From: Tubiluchus corallicola
Taxonomy: Eukaryota; Priapulida; Priapulimorpha; Priapulimorphida; Tubiluchidae
DNA: 60,000 nucleotides
Assembly: GCA_030141605.1 (NCBI GenBank)
Contig: JAQGDQ010000007.1
Location: 795,173-855,172 of the forward strand
Reading direction: 5' to 3'
Positions 43,040-54,890 of this stretch are shown here, piece by piece (positions within the stretch are counted from its first letter, which is position 1; each line of letters opens with the position of its first letter). The position numbers and the translations under genes were made by a program. Under the pieces are notes generated by a model. It was not told the DNA's origin and did no database searches. It saw only the letters and a list, made by a program, of their open reading frames with translations.

Positions 43040-43369
43040 TCTTGTCGGCCACATCACTTCCGACCGATCGTCCGGTTTTCCGGGAAATGCATTTTAGATG
43101 GCGTTGCCACCGTGACGTCATCGCGGCGATTGTTATAGCGCTACTATGCTGAAGCCAGTAGCGCAGTATTGATTTCATTCTATACAGGTTGTCGTTGATG
43201 TGTGTGTGGGGTCGTGTATTCTGTCTCTTCATCACTCTGCTGTATTATCGGTTCAATAATCATGTTACCAGTATCGTTTCATAGGTCGCTGTCTTGCAGT
43301 GTACGTGTCGCTGTTTTGTAGCATATTTGAAGTGAAGTAGGTACAGATGAAGACGTTTTTCACATCACC
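43040..43369 (+). promoter_or_regulatory. Promoter region of the CUB/LDLa receptor with perfect CRE
   Basis: A local rise in G+C and CpG at about 43040-43150 contains TGACGTCA (43113-43120) and a YY1-like GATGGCG. The first predicted ATG is 250 bp further on. An upstream frame of 20 codons opens at 43347 and ends at 43409, overlapping that ATG in another frame. The promoter call rests on composition, motif and position. Confidence 0.45.
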
Positions 43370-46300
43370 ATGCGCTTATCAGTGTGGTTCGGAGAAAGAT
43401 TTAATGTGAATTCAGGTGCTATGTTGAAAGGTTTTAGCCATCAGGCTGCAGTCGTCACAGTTTTAGCTTTGTCATTTGCTTCCACGGTATCAAGCAAGCC
43501 AACCAAAGGATGTATGTGAATTTTAAGGCGTTTTCTATGCTCCCTATCATTGTTGTTTACTTTATTATGTTTTTGTTGTTTACGGTATTCAATGCCAAGA
43601 CCCATATATGTATATACATATATATATACATATATGGGTCTTGGCATTGAATATATATATTTATGTATGTATGTATGTATGTATGTATGTATGTATGTAT
43701 GTATGTATGTATGTATATATATATATATATATATGCATCAACAACAAACAAAACAATCAAAAGACTTTATGAATTGGTAGCATTTATTATGTAAAAATTT
43801 ATTATTGCTCTCAAGACAGGTAAACACAGCAGTAAAACTAGACATTGCTTAGCCAGCGGCTTGTCAGTACCACTACCATGTTATTCTCATCATCATCATG
43901 TCATCATGTGCCCGTTACATTTATTGTAGGCATTGGGTAGGCAGAATTCTAAGGTAAAAGAAATCTGCCTTCAAGGCAAGTATACACAGCAGAAATCCAG
44001 CTAAAACTAGACACTGCTGTGCCATTGGCTTGTCAGCACCATTGCCATTTTATTCTCACTGTTAGAATTCTATTATTGATGACTCAATAATATTGTTCCT
44101 TCTCGTAAATGTGTTGCTGATCATTTTGTTTTTATTTCCTCGTTTGCAGCTGTGATTTTAGTTGACTTTTTATAGGTTATTGAAGTCTTTACAACACAGT
44201 GAGAAAATGGTTAGGCTATGGCTTCACAGTCTTCACGTTTGCCACAGAGGGACTGATTATTTTATGGAGGCCGCAGTACTAACGCGGGGCTTTTACGCCA
44301 GGCTATAAATGTTAATTTAGTTGTATAGGCATGTTGTAAATCTTGCACTAAAATGCTACCTACTCGATAACTTGTGTAATCCCTCTAAGAAGAGCGTTAT
44401 GATTTATTTTACTGCTTTATTTTGCGTGATTAATAGATAAAATAAGAATAACTTTTCTTGAGTAAAAACCCATATGAGAACATGTATACAATGAAAGCTA
44501 CTCATTATACGTTTGTAATACAAGTGATAGCGATAATAAAGATAATTTTGACATATACATGGGTGCTATGTTCCAATAGTGCAATACAGTTTTTCTGGTA
44601 AACTGCAGTTTGTATTGATTTGACTTGCCTTCATTTGTCGCAGTCATCAATGCATGATGACAATTTATGCAACATCTGTCAGCAAAATAAGTATGAGTAC
44701 TCTGCTGCTGTATTTGATAAAGGGATATTTGCATCAGTTCCCCCTGCTATTGGATATATATTTATGTAATTTCTTTGCATTCTTACAAATTCATTTGTGT
44801 TTTGAACTGTTGAGTAATTATGGTAATAGTTTAGTTTAGTTAGTTAACAAAGTTTAAAGCCTGCATAACAGTTTTACCAAAGTTTTCCATTCACTGTTGA
44901 CGAGCTTATGTAGTTCAGGCAAAGCTCAGACTATTTTCAATGAATTTCTGAACCTGTAGAATATTGATGCAAACCTTGCAACCTTGCATTGATGCAATGA
45001 TTTGGATTTTGAATAAAGGTATTGCTTGCATGGTTTATTAACCTGTTTTAGTTTGAAAGCTAGTGCCAAGGAGACAATTTGTAAGACAATAGTGTGCTGT
45101 CATTCATCTTTGCCAGATAAATCTCTATAAATTGCAGCCTATACCTGCAAAGTTCAAGACTCCTGTTCATGTTGTCTCAGAGTGTTCTTTACCCTAAGGT
45201 ACATTACCTTATTAACCTATCATATAATGTTTATCAATCATCTGGCGACATTAAACTGTCTACCTTCTGCCAGCACGGTACGTTCCTTTACTACTCTCCA
45301 TGATGAAGTATCTTTCAAATTCTTCCATTGAAGGTCTTTCTGTCTGAAATCCATCCATGTGAATCTACCTCTCCTTGGTTTCTTTGAAGGTTGAATTGAT
45401 TCATGGAAAGCCTTAAAAGTGGACTGTCTTCCAGTAATCTTAAAGCATGACCCACCCAGTTAAGTCTTCTGCATTTTATCTTCCTGGTCTGTTTTTTCCT
45501 TGATTTTTCATACAAATCTCTGTTATTTATAACCTTACTTTGTTATGTATAATTTTTTCTGCAATAACGATCTGTATAAACGTTGTTGAAAAGCATCAGT
45601 CTCCAGCTGATTATTTAACCTATATAAATGGTGTCACTGTATTTTCAATACCAGAAGTCTCAATTTTCAATTTTCCTTTTTTCAGATTATTTTTTTGAGT
45701 TTGGCTACAACACATGTGTTCTCAGAAGGTTGTTCGACATAGATTCTGCCATTGTTCAGTCTCATGTGGAGCAGAAAACCCGCAGCTATCCGATCCAGCC
45801 ATCTGACTGCTGGATGAGATTCCGCTCACGGAGCCCCTCAAAGCGGATTGAGGCTCGTTTCGAAATTCTTGATATCAAAGACTGTACAGATGTGTTGACA
45901 TTATATGATGACATAGAAGAAAAGTCTAGAATCATGGTAAAGTAGATTTTGATAAATTTAATGTGTAATGTTTTTGATAGCATGGTCACACAAAGTTAAG
46001 TACACTGGCAAAATGTCCACTTGTTATTTCAATTGCTGTGTGATGCAGGTTATCACTAGGAAATCAAAAAAGGCTTTGCCCTGTTTTTTTCACCAGCTTT
46101 TATTTTTAGATGTCATAAATTTGTTTATAGTAGTAGTTGGTAGTACTTATTTATAGTATTAGTCAGTTTTATAGTATTGCATTCTAATATTAGCTTGTCT
46201 CCCTCTAGAATGTTTTAACTAAAATAAGCCTTTTCACAGTTTCATTGTGCAGTTGCTTTACGTCAGAGGTCAATTGAACCCATCTTAACTACAACCATCA

Positions 46301-49300
46301 CGTCACATGTTGGTAAAGCAAACTGCTGCTCAGTTCAGTAACTTCAGTTGTTTTCCATTCAGTTGGACTCGATTGGAAATATTGTCTGGACCTTTACACA
46401 ATCATCACAGTCGCTAGAACTGTGAATAGGCTATTAGCATGAACAGTTATAATGAAATGCTTACTCTAACTATTTGTGCCGTGTTACATTTTGATTGAGT
46501 ACATTTCTTTGCTGCTGGCAGTTTTAATATTATTAACTGACATACCAAATTAGTTCAGTATTTTACAGAAAACTGCAAGTGTTTATTAAGCTTTAATGTT
46601 CTACGTTCCAGTTGCTTTGCCTTTTTTGACTGGATTAGGAAAGTAACTTGAACTGTGTAACTTCATCCTGTTTTCAAAAAAGTGCCCGAAAACCAGTTTA
46701 TTAGCCTGTTGTGGTTTAAAGTTATTATCTGTTATCTAACATAATATTATAATAAAAACCATTCTGCATTTCGTTTTAACATATGCAGCATGCAACTAAA
46801 TGAAAAAAAAAACAATTTTGATGAAAAATAAATTAACTCAACCAAGTAAATAATGAATTATATGCTTCTACTATGCTTATCATAGGGATAAAACAATTCA
46901 TTTATACAGTGTATTATATTTTCCAGACAACTGAGCTATTATCAAGCAGGCATTTTTATCGCCACTCGTTAGACTTGTTTGTACATTTTTGTTTGTTTTT
47001 CAGTGTAACATGATCGGTTTTAGGCTAAATATTCCAGATTCTGTGTACTTGTACTATTAGGCTCCGTAGCATTTTAGGATAACAAGCCACGTCAATATAT
47101 ATATTAAGTTCTGTTGTCTTGACCCTGAATTTTTTTTAACTACTGTTATGCCCTGTGAAAGAATAATTTCTTTGGCTTGTGGTATTAAAACACACATACC
47201 GCGCATTAGATTGAACTATTCCAAGTTACATTCTAACACAAAACAACTTTTTATAGAAGAAAATAATAAAAATGTGGCATTTTTAACATTTATCGCCATG
47301 TGCAGATTTGTTCTGCTATGACTTTATTAATCTAACTTTACAAAAAACTTAAAATTGAAATTCATTTCAAATAACTACGCAAGTGGGTCCGAACTCCGCG
47401 ACATCTGTCTGCTTTCTGTTAAACTCCGTTTTGCAGTCATATAACCACATAAGAGTGTTTAATTGTAAAAATAAGTTACATTTCTTCCTGTCAATTGAAT
47501 TTATAATCAAAACAGATGCAAAATTCTCTAATTTTGTTTGACTATCATAACAATTAAATGTAGTTGGCATACACTGGCGCAATTTAGACCAGATGGTTTA
47601 GTCTAGTGGTGACACGTATACCTTCCGTCCGAGAGGTTGTGAATTCGATAGAGTGGCCGGGTCATACCAAACACTTTAAATATGGTACGTGCTGCTACCC
47701 TGCCTGATGCATGGTGTAATAATTGTCTTTGTTATGTAGTTCTAGATTGTTATTTACTTTTGGCCCAAAAACTAATTTTATTTATTTTTTATTCAAAAAG
47801 CCGACTTTAAATAAAAATTATTATTATCATTATTATTATTACATAAACTAAAATGCAATTTGATCATTCTGTGGCTTCTAGTAGCTTCTGGTATTAGTTT
47901 AGTGTTAAGAAAACTTGAAAAAGTTACTAAGACTGAATTATTTTTTAGCAATCTCCTTCTGTCTACAGTTGATTGGTTATGATTAGTGTAATTTTCTTCT
48001 GTTTAGCTGCAATATTAGATGACTAGGTGGCATGTCAGTGCCCTAGTATTTCTTGCATCCAGTTTTGACCAGATTACTCAGTCTATTCAAGATTTAATTA
48101 CTCTGTATTTTAACAAAGTGCACAGTCTTACTGTTTCAAAACTGTTTCTTTGTTACGGCTCGTTTCAATTAGCTGAGCTGCAATGAACATAAATGTGGGC
48201 ATTTGCTTACAGGGCACGTACTCTTGCGGCGACGAACTTCCGGAAACTGCGCTGATTACAGAAGGAAACAAAATTGTGATTCATTTTGAGTCGGATGATG
48301 AAGGGGAATCAGGATCCGGATTTAAGATTATACTTACGTCTTTTTTGGAGCCAGGTAAGCTTTTGTTTGCATCGTGATCCACAATTTTTTCGTCCTGAAA
48401 AGGATCTAAAGGGATCAAAGTAAAAGCATGCTTCCACAACTTAGGCTCTATGCTAAATGTATTTTAGAGTGCTTTAAATGTATTTTCAGGTTAACCTGAC
48501 AACGAGTAATTTTTAGTAGTGTACAGATGTAATATTAGTAACAGGGTTGGTTTGTCTGTGCATGCTGATAGTTATGTTAGTAGTACAGTCGGTTTGTCTG
48601 TGCTTACTGATAGTTGTAGTAGTAGTATAGCTGGTTTGGATGTGCAAACTGATGATGTGTGCATTAACTGTGCAATGCTGTTTGTTACAGTAGTATTATA
48701 GTTGGTTTGTCTGTACATACTGGTAGTTCCAGTAGTAGTAGATCGGTTTGTCTGTGCATACTGTTAGTTGTAGTAGTAGTATAGTCAGTTTGTATGTGTA
48801 TACTGTTACTTGTAGTAGCAGCGTAATTTTTTTGCCTGTGCATATTGATGGTTTTGCTAATAGTAGTATTTTTAGTTTTCTGTGCGTCACTTTTCTGAGT
48901 CTAGCTTCCTGTTTCAATGTTGTCTTTTACCATGCAGGAACTGACTTACACAAGTATCAGACAGTCTTCTCTAGATGTGATCTACCAGATTGTTGTTGTA
49001 TTATCAGAATAACAACCAAAAGTTCATCAGTATAAAATATTACCTAATGTTCTTAAAAGTTCTTAATGGTTTTTAAATTTTTTGTAGTGCAATGATACTC
49101 GAATGTACCAAAGAAAAAACATTTTTTTTGGTAACAAATTGTGCGCATTTTTATAAAACTGTTATAAAATTAATTTAATTTTTGTGATACGATTTGTGAT
49201 GATACTGTTTATTTTGCACTTTAACATGTTTCTAATGTTTAGTGGCAAGCTGCAATACTTGCTTTAGTCTAATATTTTAGTCTTGAGTGCAATATTTTAT

Positions 49301-51423
49301 AAAACACAACATTTATTGTACAATAGTTGTAACAAACTTAGTTCAACACAATATATATATGAATCATATAGAATCAACAGCATCAAGTAGTATTCTGTGG
49401 TGCCTAACATCACAATCAGCATTATAGTTAAAATTTAAGCATTACATTAAAACCAAGTGAATTTGAAATAGACAGTGTACAGTGTAGACCCCAATATGAA
49501 ATTGTACAATTGTTGTAACAAACTTAGTTCGGAAAGGCTAAAATAAACAAAAGAATCTTAAGTTTTTTCTTGAACACATCAAATTTAGTGCAACAATGCA
49601 GATCAAGAGCTAGATCCAAAATTGACAACGACTATTCACAGGAGTGCAGGGCAAAATGTCTGCTAATGTTAATCAGGTGTTGCAGTGCAGTCTAGAGTGC
49701 TAGAAGAGTTCTGTACAAAATTTGACATTGTTTCCATATCAGTTTTTTAACCAGAATCAGTACATGTTCTGTTATTAATTAACCTGTTTATTATTTTTAG
49801 GTGTTGAATGCATGATCAATGATTTTAATTGCTCTGATGGTAGATGTATGGATAGAGACCTGCTCTGTGATCGTGTCAATCACTGTGGAGACTGGAGTGA
49901 CGAACATGATTGCACAATAAGTGGAGGTAGTTGTACTTAACAAAGTTATATGTTTAGTAAGCTGCTGTAATGTTAGGTATGGTATATATAATAAGAGAAG
50001 TTGTTTGCCTCTAGTAGTCTAGAGCCCTTCTTTTTATATATTTATATAATTTGTATGTATACGTTATATATGTAATTTGGTAACATTTAATGTGTAGCAC
50101 AGTTTGGTTAACTTTCGTGGTGCTAAATGTGGCTGTGTAAAATAAACTGAGGATATTTACTTTTGTCTGATATCCAGGTCTCAGTGTGGGTGTAATTATA
50201 GCAATTATCCTGGGAAGCCTACTCTTGCTAGTTCTTGGCATCATAGCGTATGTGTGTTTATGCTGTAAGCATCCAGTGTCTTCGGTACCCGGAGTTAGAA
50301 CCACCATTACTCAAGCAGAGACGGGCAGTACGCCCTCATACGGGCAGTCTCCTAGTAGTAAGTTGTCATAGTTTCTGCATTTCAGTGACTGGTTTGTAGG
50401 ATCGCACTAATATGCTTCAAAGTGTTTGCTTATTGATTAGCTGTACCAAAGTGGTGGTTGCTTGGTGGAATTTGCCATTTTAGAATGTTTAGTAATTTTC
50501 GTAAAGGTTAAGGTCACAGAAATATTATTTGCATGCCAAGTTTTGTTATTTGTCAAAAATAAATATTTAACTCTCCTTCGTCTTTTAAGAAATGCGCTTT
50601 TGTAAGTGGATAATGTGCTTATTTGATATATTAATTAAGCTTAAATGATAGAGTAAAATTTTATCTTAATATTGTATGTATTTTGCAAATCTTTTTACTA
50701 AAACACCACAAATAATTATGAAATTCCTCAAATTAACTAACTTTAAAATGTTATAATGTTACCTTCAGCAGTTTAAATTTCAAGCATACTTTAACTGCTT
50801 CAACTCAGCCAAATGACAGAAATTGAGTTTGAAAATCTTGGAATGCTTCACAAAGTATCTTTTATACCATCAGAATCAAAGAGCAGATTAAAAATAAAGG
50901 AGTTAAAATAGAATGAATTTTATGAATACTGGGTATTGTAAAACACAATTCGTACGAAGCGTAACACACATAAGAGGTCTGCTCTTGTGAAATTTAAAAT
51001 AAGAAATAAATATGCAATTAAACCATTAGTTAGTTTGAATTTGGTTTGTGCTTTTAAAATGTACATTTAAAAGTGACAGAAACCTTTCAAAGCACGATAC
51101 GAGATGTAACTAAGGGTCATTTAAATGCCTGAAATATGTTTGTTGTTAATTTGACGCACTTCAGGTAAACAAATTGGTTTTTAGCCAATACAAAACTGCT
51201 AATTTTTTTCAAAATGTTTGTTGTAAACTGGATTTATTCACAGAAATCCAAGCAAATCATAAACATGCTGCGAATATCTAATATGTTTTTCTTATGTTTT
51301 TCAGAGCAACACATCTACCACAAAGTAAAAAATGAGTCAGCGAGTCCTAAGCAGTCAGTCGGCAGTAGTCCTGTAGTTGGATATAATGCTGGGAAAAATC
51401 AAATTTACGCTCCAAAGTCTTGA
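43370..51423 (+). CDS. Single-pass receptor with CUB and LDLa domains, MIG-13-like architecture (6 exons, 319 aa)
   Basis: Exons are 43370-43511, 45686-45936, 48213-48354, 49801-49926, 50178-50357 and 51305-51423. All phases close (1, 0, 1, 1, 1), giving 319 residues. A signal peptide lies at about 18-42 ([20 protein letters not shown]). One CUB domain spans about 50-175 with four cysteines (58, 89, 114, 136). An LDL-receptor class A repeat at 182-216 has six cysteines and the calcium motif DWSDEHDC. The membrane helix ([20 protein letters not shown]) starts near 226. A 65-residue cytoplasmic tail is rich in Ser, Pro and Tyr ([14 protein letters not shown]). CUB-LDLa-TM order and size resemble C. 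elegans MIG-13, a neuroblast-migration receptor; LDLRAD2 and NETO proteins are other relatives by domain content. Ligand and orthology are unknown. Translation may begin at Met 18 rather than Met 1. Confidence 0.9.
43586..43653. repeat. 68 bp near-perfect palindrome without spacer
   Basis: Pairing outward from 43619/43620, 33 of 34 base pairs match; only 43617 against 43622 fails. The outer part is complex sequence (TTCAATGCCAAGACCC against GGGTCTTGGCATTGAA) and the core is alternating TATATG. It lies in intron 1 of the receptor gene. Confidence 0.95.
43661..43733 (+). repeat. (TATG)n followed by (AT)n microsatellite
   Basis: About 13 uninterrupted TATG units run into about 10 AT units, directly next to the palindrome. 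Such an array is likely to vary in length. Confidence 0.95.
43814..44060 (+). repeat. Diverged direct repeat of about 80 bp, 160 bp apart
   Basis: CAAGACAGGTAAACACAGCAG and AAAACTAGACATTGC with GGCTTGTCAGTACCA at 43814-43895 return at 43974-44060 as CAAGGCAAGTATACACAGCA, AAAACTAGACACTGC and GGCTTGTCAGCACCA. A TCATCATCATG run lies between them. Confidence 0.75.
45240..45515 (-). pseudogene. LINE reverse transcriptase C-terminal remnant
   Basis: On the minus strand the reading [20 protein letters not shown] is the RRLRWLGHVLRM-type motif found after the reverse transcriptase domain of many LINEs. A piece reading [16 protein letters not shown] follows in another frame. The copy is short and broken and sits antisense in intron 1 of the receptor gene. 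Confidence 0.75.
47585..47845 (+). repeat. tRNA-derived SINE with (ATT)n tail
   Basis: The A-box TGGTTTAGTCTAGTGG lies at 47594-47609, a CCTTCCG loop at 47621-47627 and the B-box region GGTTGTGAATTCGATAGA at about 47635-47652. A non-tRNA body of about 170 bp follows, ending in ATTATTATCATTATTATTAT. Head, body and simple tail are the full SINE layout. It lies in intron 2 of the receptor gene. Confidence 0.75.
48540..48865 (+). repeat. Minisatellite of 42-45 bp units in receptor intron 3
   Basis: GGTTTGTCTGTGCATACTGA followed by TAGTTGTAGTAGTAGTATAG recurs at about 48544, 48589, 48630, 48701, 48742 and 48784 with gradual divergence. Spacing is 42-45 bp except for one longer unit. Confidence 0.85.
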
Positions 51424-52104
51424 TCGGGGGACATGAAAGGTTTTCACCTTCTACCCATTCCACACTTTACAGGCCGGTTCACCTTGTCTGCAAAGAATGT
51501 ACTGTGGTACTTATCCTATGACTGTTTGTTGCTTAGTTACCGAGCAAATCCAGTCAATTCATATCTATTTTTACTGGGCTTCGAGGCGGTCATGCGTTAA
51601 GAAAAAATGACCGTTTTCTGGATCATTGATTTTCAGAAGTCCTTTGCTTGCCGTCAGATGGCAGCATTAGATCTATTATTGTTGCAACTGATTTGGCAAC
51701 AACAGTGTATAATATTTTGATACTAGGATGTTTTAAAATATTTTGCACTTTCTTATACCTTCAACCTTCACCTCAGTGTCTTCTTAGTGGCACCTCCCCC
51801 CTTCCCAGCACTGTCTTTACCTATACGTCTTTATGTCTAATCTTTCTAATTAACTATAGCATTAACGCAATTGAATAGGTTTTAATAACACAAAACATAT
51901 TACTGAACTAGGGTTAAACATTTATGATTTTATTGGTTTTATTTTTGTTATACTACAGCAAAAATTGATCCATAGGATACTGAAAATTATATTAGTGAAT
52001 TAAATTATATATAATGTATGCTAGTGAGCAAGAAATACTGCTTGATTAATTTTCTTTGTTTTATAAGATTTCCTTCAATGAAATTAGACCGCAAATTGCA
52101 GAAT

Positions 52105-52110
52105 AATAAA
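52105..52110 (+). terminator. Candidate poly(A) signal of the receptor gene
   Basis: The first AATAAA after the stop at 51423 occurs here, 680 nt downstream. The region is AT-rich, so chance occurrence is possible. Confidence 0.3.
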
Positions 52111-52488
52111 AATGCTAGCTGGTGTCATAATTGGTAAACTGAATTGAATTTGATTTCTTTTACAAATTCTGCATCTTTTTGAACTACTCTGTACTTTGTT
52201 ACAGTAACTTTATTTTTGTTGAAGTGTATAATGCATTAAAAGATGTTTGTAACAGTTCTTCCTCCATTTTATATATGTGTGTGCAAAAGTAGTACTTCCT
52301 TATTCGTTTATCCTACTTGTCATGTTTTGCAGCTGTAGTGAAATCTGCTACTATATTTTTTATAGGGAGTAATGTTGTCCCATAGTTACAGTGTTACTTA
52401 TTCTGGCCTTTTCTTAGATATATTATATGCTCGCATTTCATTGTCAGTAATGAAATAGGAATTTATTGTTATACGTATGAATTAAACA

Positions 52489-52676
52489 GCGTTTGTCAGA
52501 CATCAGAAATGTGTTATGTGCTATTGTATATCAAGCTGCATACAAATAATCCCATAGGACTAAGTGCAGAAGAAATAAATCAATATCGCAGGTCTGATAA
52601 ACGAGTTCATTGTAAACAATATAAAGTGATTTTTGCACAATAATGCATTCCGGATGTCTGGTAAAACTTTAATGAA
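52489..52676. mobile_element. Short foldback/MITE, copy 2 of the 40.6 kb family
   Basis: GTTTGTCAGACATCAGAAATG at the left pairs with GCATTCCGGATGTCTGGTAA at the right. The interior (CAAATAATCCCATAG, GCAGGTCTGATAAACG, AACAATATAAAG, GATTTTTGC) matches the left arm of the element at 40604-41010 almost phrase for phrase. This simpler copy is likely nearer the original unit. Confidence 0.8.
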
Positions 52677-54789
52677 GAATTGTTACTAGGGAAGTTGAAA
52701 ATTTTGGAAAACATTCTATGTGCACCAAGGTTAATTGTTGCAAATAGAAATACTTGAATTACAACATTATACCATTTACATTAGTATTGTATTGTTAGTT
52801 GCGCTGTTGGAATTGTAGCATTGCTTTCGAATAATTTTTAATCAAAAGTTATGTATTAATTACTCAAAGTATGATTGGCATAAAATAGTCTTCCTACAAA
52901 TGTACTGTTCATAAACTTTCTTGAACAGTGCTTTTACTGTTTTTCTAAGATATATGTAAGAAAACAAAATGTTTGTTTGAACGAAAAGGTTAGGCGACAA
53001 ACAAAATATAATTAATTTACGAGTTAGCAAGTTACCCTTGTAACATGTTTTTTCGCTCTGTGAAGAATGTTTTTCACAATGCGTCCAGTCAATACTAGCA
53101 GAGAATTAAGACTTAGTGTGTGTAATTTGGCATTACATGCAGCTGTAGAGATTTGCACATTTTAATACAGCATATTAATAGGAAAAGTTTGTGAACACCC
53201 TTTAATGTCAAGCAGTGTCATCCTGTGGTATTGTGGAGTGTGTATGCCCCTAGTCACCTATTACAGACTTGTTATCGTTGTATGATGCTAGAATTTGTAG
53301 GACTGTTATGCTGTCCACGATGGGTGTCATAAGTAACGTACTGTGTCCCTAATTGTTTAGTGATTCAATCTGGACAGTGTATCGTGTGATGTTTGTTAGG
53401 TATAATTTTGGTGAATTAGTTACATCAATCATGCGAAACTTAGCTAAAAGTGTAAACCCAGCAAGTAGTTTAGAATGCACTGCCACAAACTGATAACTAT
53501 TGTTATTTCTTCAGTCACAGTGTAATAATATTGCGAAGAAGAAATTTGGTGTTATTGCATTGTGTGTCATTCACAAACTGAGTATAATGTACTGTTGTTA
53601 AATTTATTAGGTTTGCACACTTTTATGTACTTATTGGTTAATTTTGGCACGTGGAGAATTGTAGTTAATTTTCATCCAAATTTTTTAAAGAAAAGAAGAA
53701 AAGTGCAAAAAAACTGATGTGTAGTTTCAGATGCATAGTTATTGTAATTATATTGAGATCGGTTATAATTAGAAGATTGAAAGTAATAGTGTTAGGAGTT
53801 ATGTGAAGACAAATTAGTCATTGTGTCAATGTCATGGAAACCTGTTTCCTCATTATGTATTTTACTTCATTTTGCACAAAGATATAAATTATGGTATACT
53901 GTAAGATGATGTTTAACACATGAAAAATGGGAGAGTGTTAAATAAAAATTGGCTCATATTGGGCAGCATTTGTAGGCCTGATGCATAGGCCTGTTATAGT
54001 TAAGCAGTAGAAGGTACGTTTCAGCATTGTTAGGTTATGCAGCCCAGTCATTATATATATAGTTTGTAGCTTTTTATCCGTGCTGATGCAAATTTGCTTA
54101 TAAAAGTTTTAGATACGGTCACCAAATCTACGTAGTTTTCAAAAATTAATCTAACCTTTATAGTTTTTCTAATTTAAAAAATATTAAACTTATATATCCT
54201 TCAAATTAAATAGCATTAGACCAATAGTGCAACATGATCTGTGGAATTAAGTAGGTGAAACCTACGGTGAGATAGTGTTTTAACAAAAATCTACGTTACC
54301 ATAATTTTTTATCATAATAGTGTTATATATTTTAATGTTACTTAGTTTCTTAGCATTTTTCAGTTCATTTAGGGCTACTATAACGTCGATTAACAGTTTT
54401 TTGATCCAATTTATATCATATTTGGTGCCATTATGTTATAATAACTAATTGTTTTTACCATATTTTAAACATTTTTAACCATTATAATTATACTAGTTTT
54501 CTGTTTAACTTGTTTTAATTCATAAATAGTGTTAGTTGGAAGAGTTAAGGGGCGATATGTTTTATATATTATAAGCACACCTGTACATTTGTATTTTTAT
54601 TCAGAACACCAGTGCAAATAGAAATTGTCTTTAAGATGAAGTAACTTGTGCAGTTTATTATTTTTGGGTTGGTGCATACCATTCTTTGCATGGTTTAATT
54701 GAGAAAACTTCTGTAAATTAGTTTGCTGTCATTTGACCATCAAGCATGCCAGAGATCCAGCACCAGGCAATATGGCAGGTCTACTAAGT

Positions 54790-54890
54790 TAGTGTGGGCT
54801 GGTGTGTTCCTCATTCAGTCATTGACCAAGCTTCGGTGTTGCTTAACTTTGGTCGCTAAGCATTAACCATGACCACTCGGCTATATCATC
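54790..54890 (-). repeat. 5S rRNA/tRNA-like SINE fragment
   Basis: On the minus strand ACCAAAGTTAAGCAACACCG followed by AAGCTTGGTCAATGAC resembles the 3' half of 5S rRNA (ACCGAAGTTAAGCAACATCG). Just upstream ATAGCCGAGTGGTCATGG resembles the A-box of a Leu/Ser tRNA. The composite suggests a SINE with mixed RNA-polymerase-III ancestry rather than a 5S gene. Confidence 0.45.

Noticed and set aside
42948-43235. 95-codon minus-strand basic frame
   Set aside because: It overlaps the CpG-rich promoter of the receptor; higher GC alone explains the open frame. No family resemblance was seen.
43550-43780. Cys/Tyr-rich frames in the TATG repeat
   Set aside because: Pure microsatellite translation (MYVCMYVC-type); not a toxin or cysteine-rich peptide.
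54790-54890. 5S rRNA gene
   Set aside because: Only the 3' half resembles 5S and it is fused to tRNA-like text.
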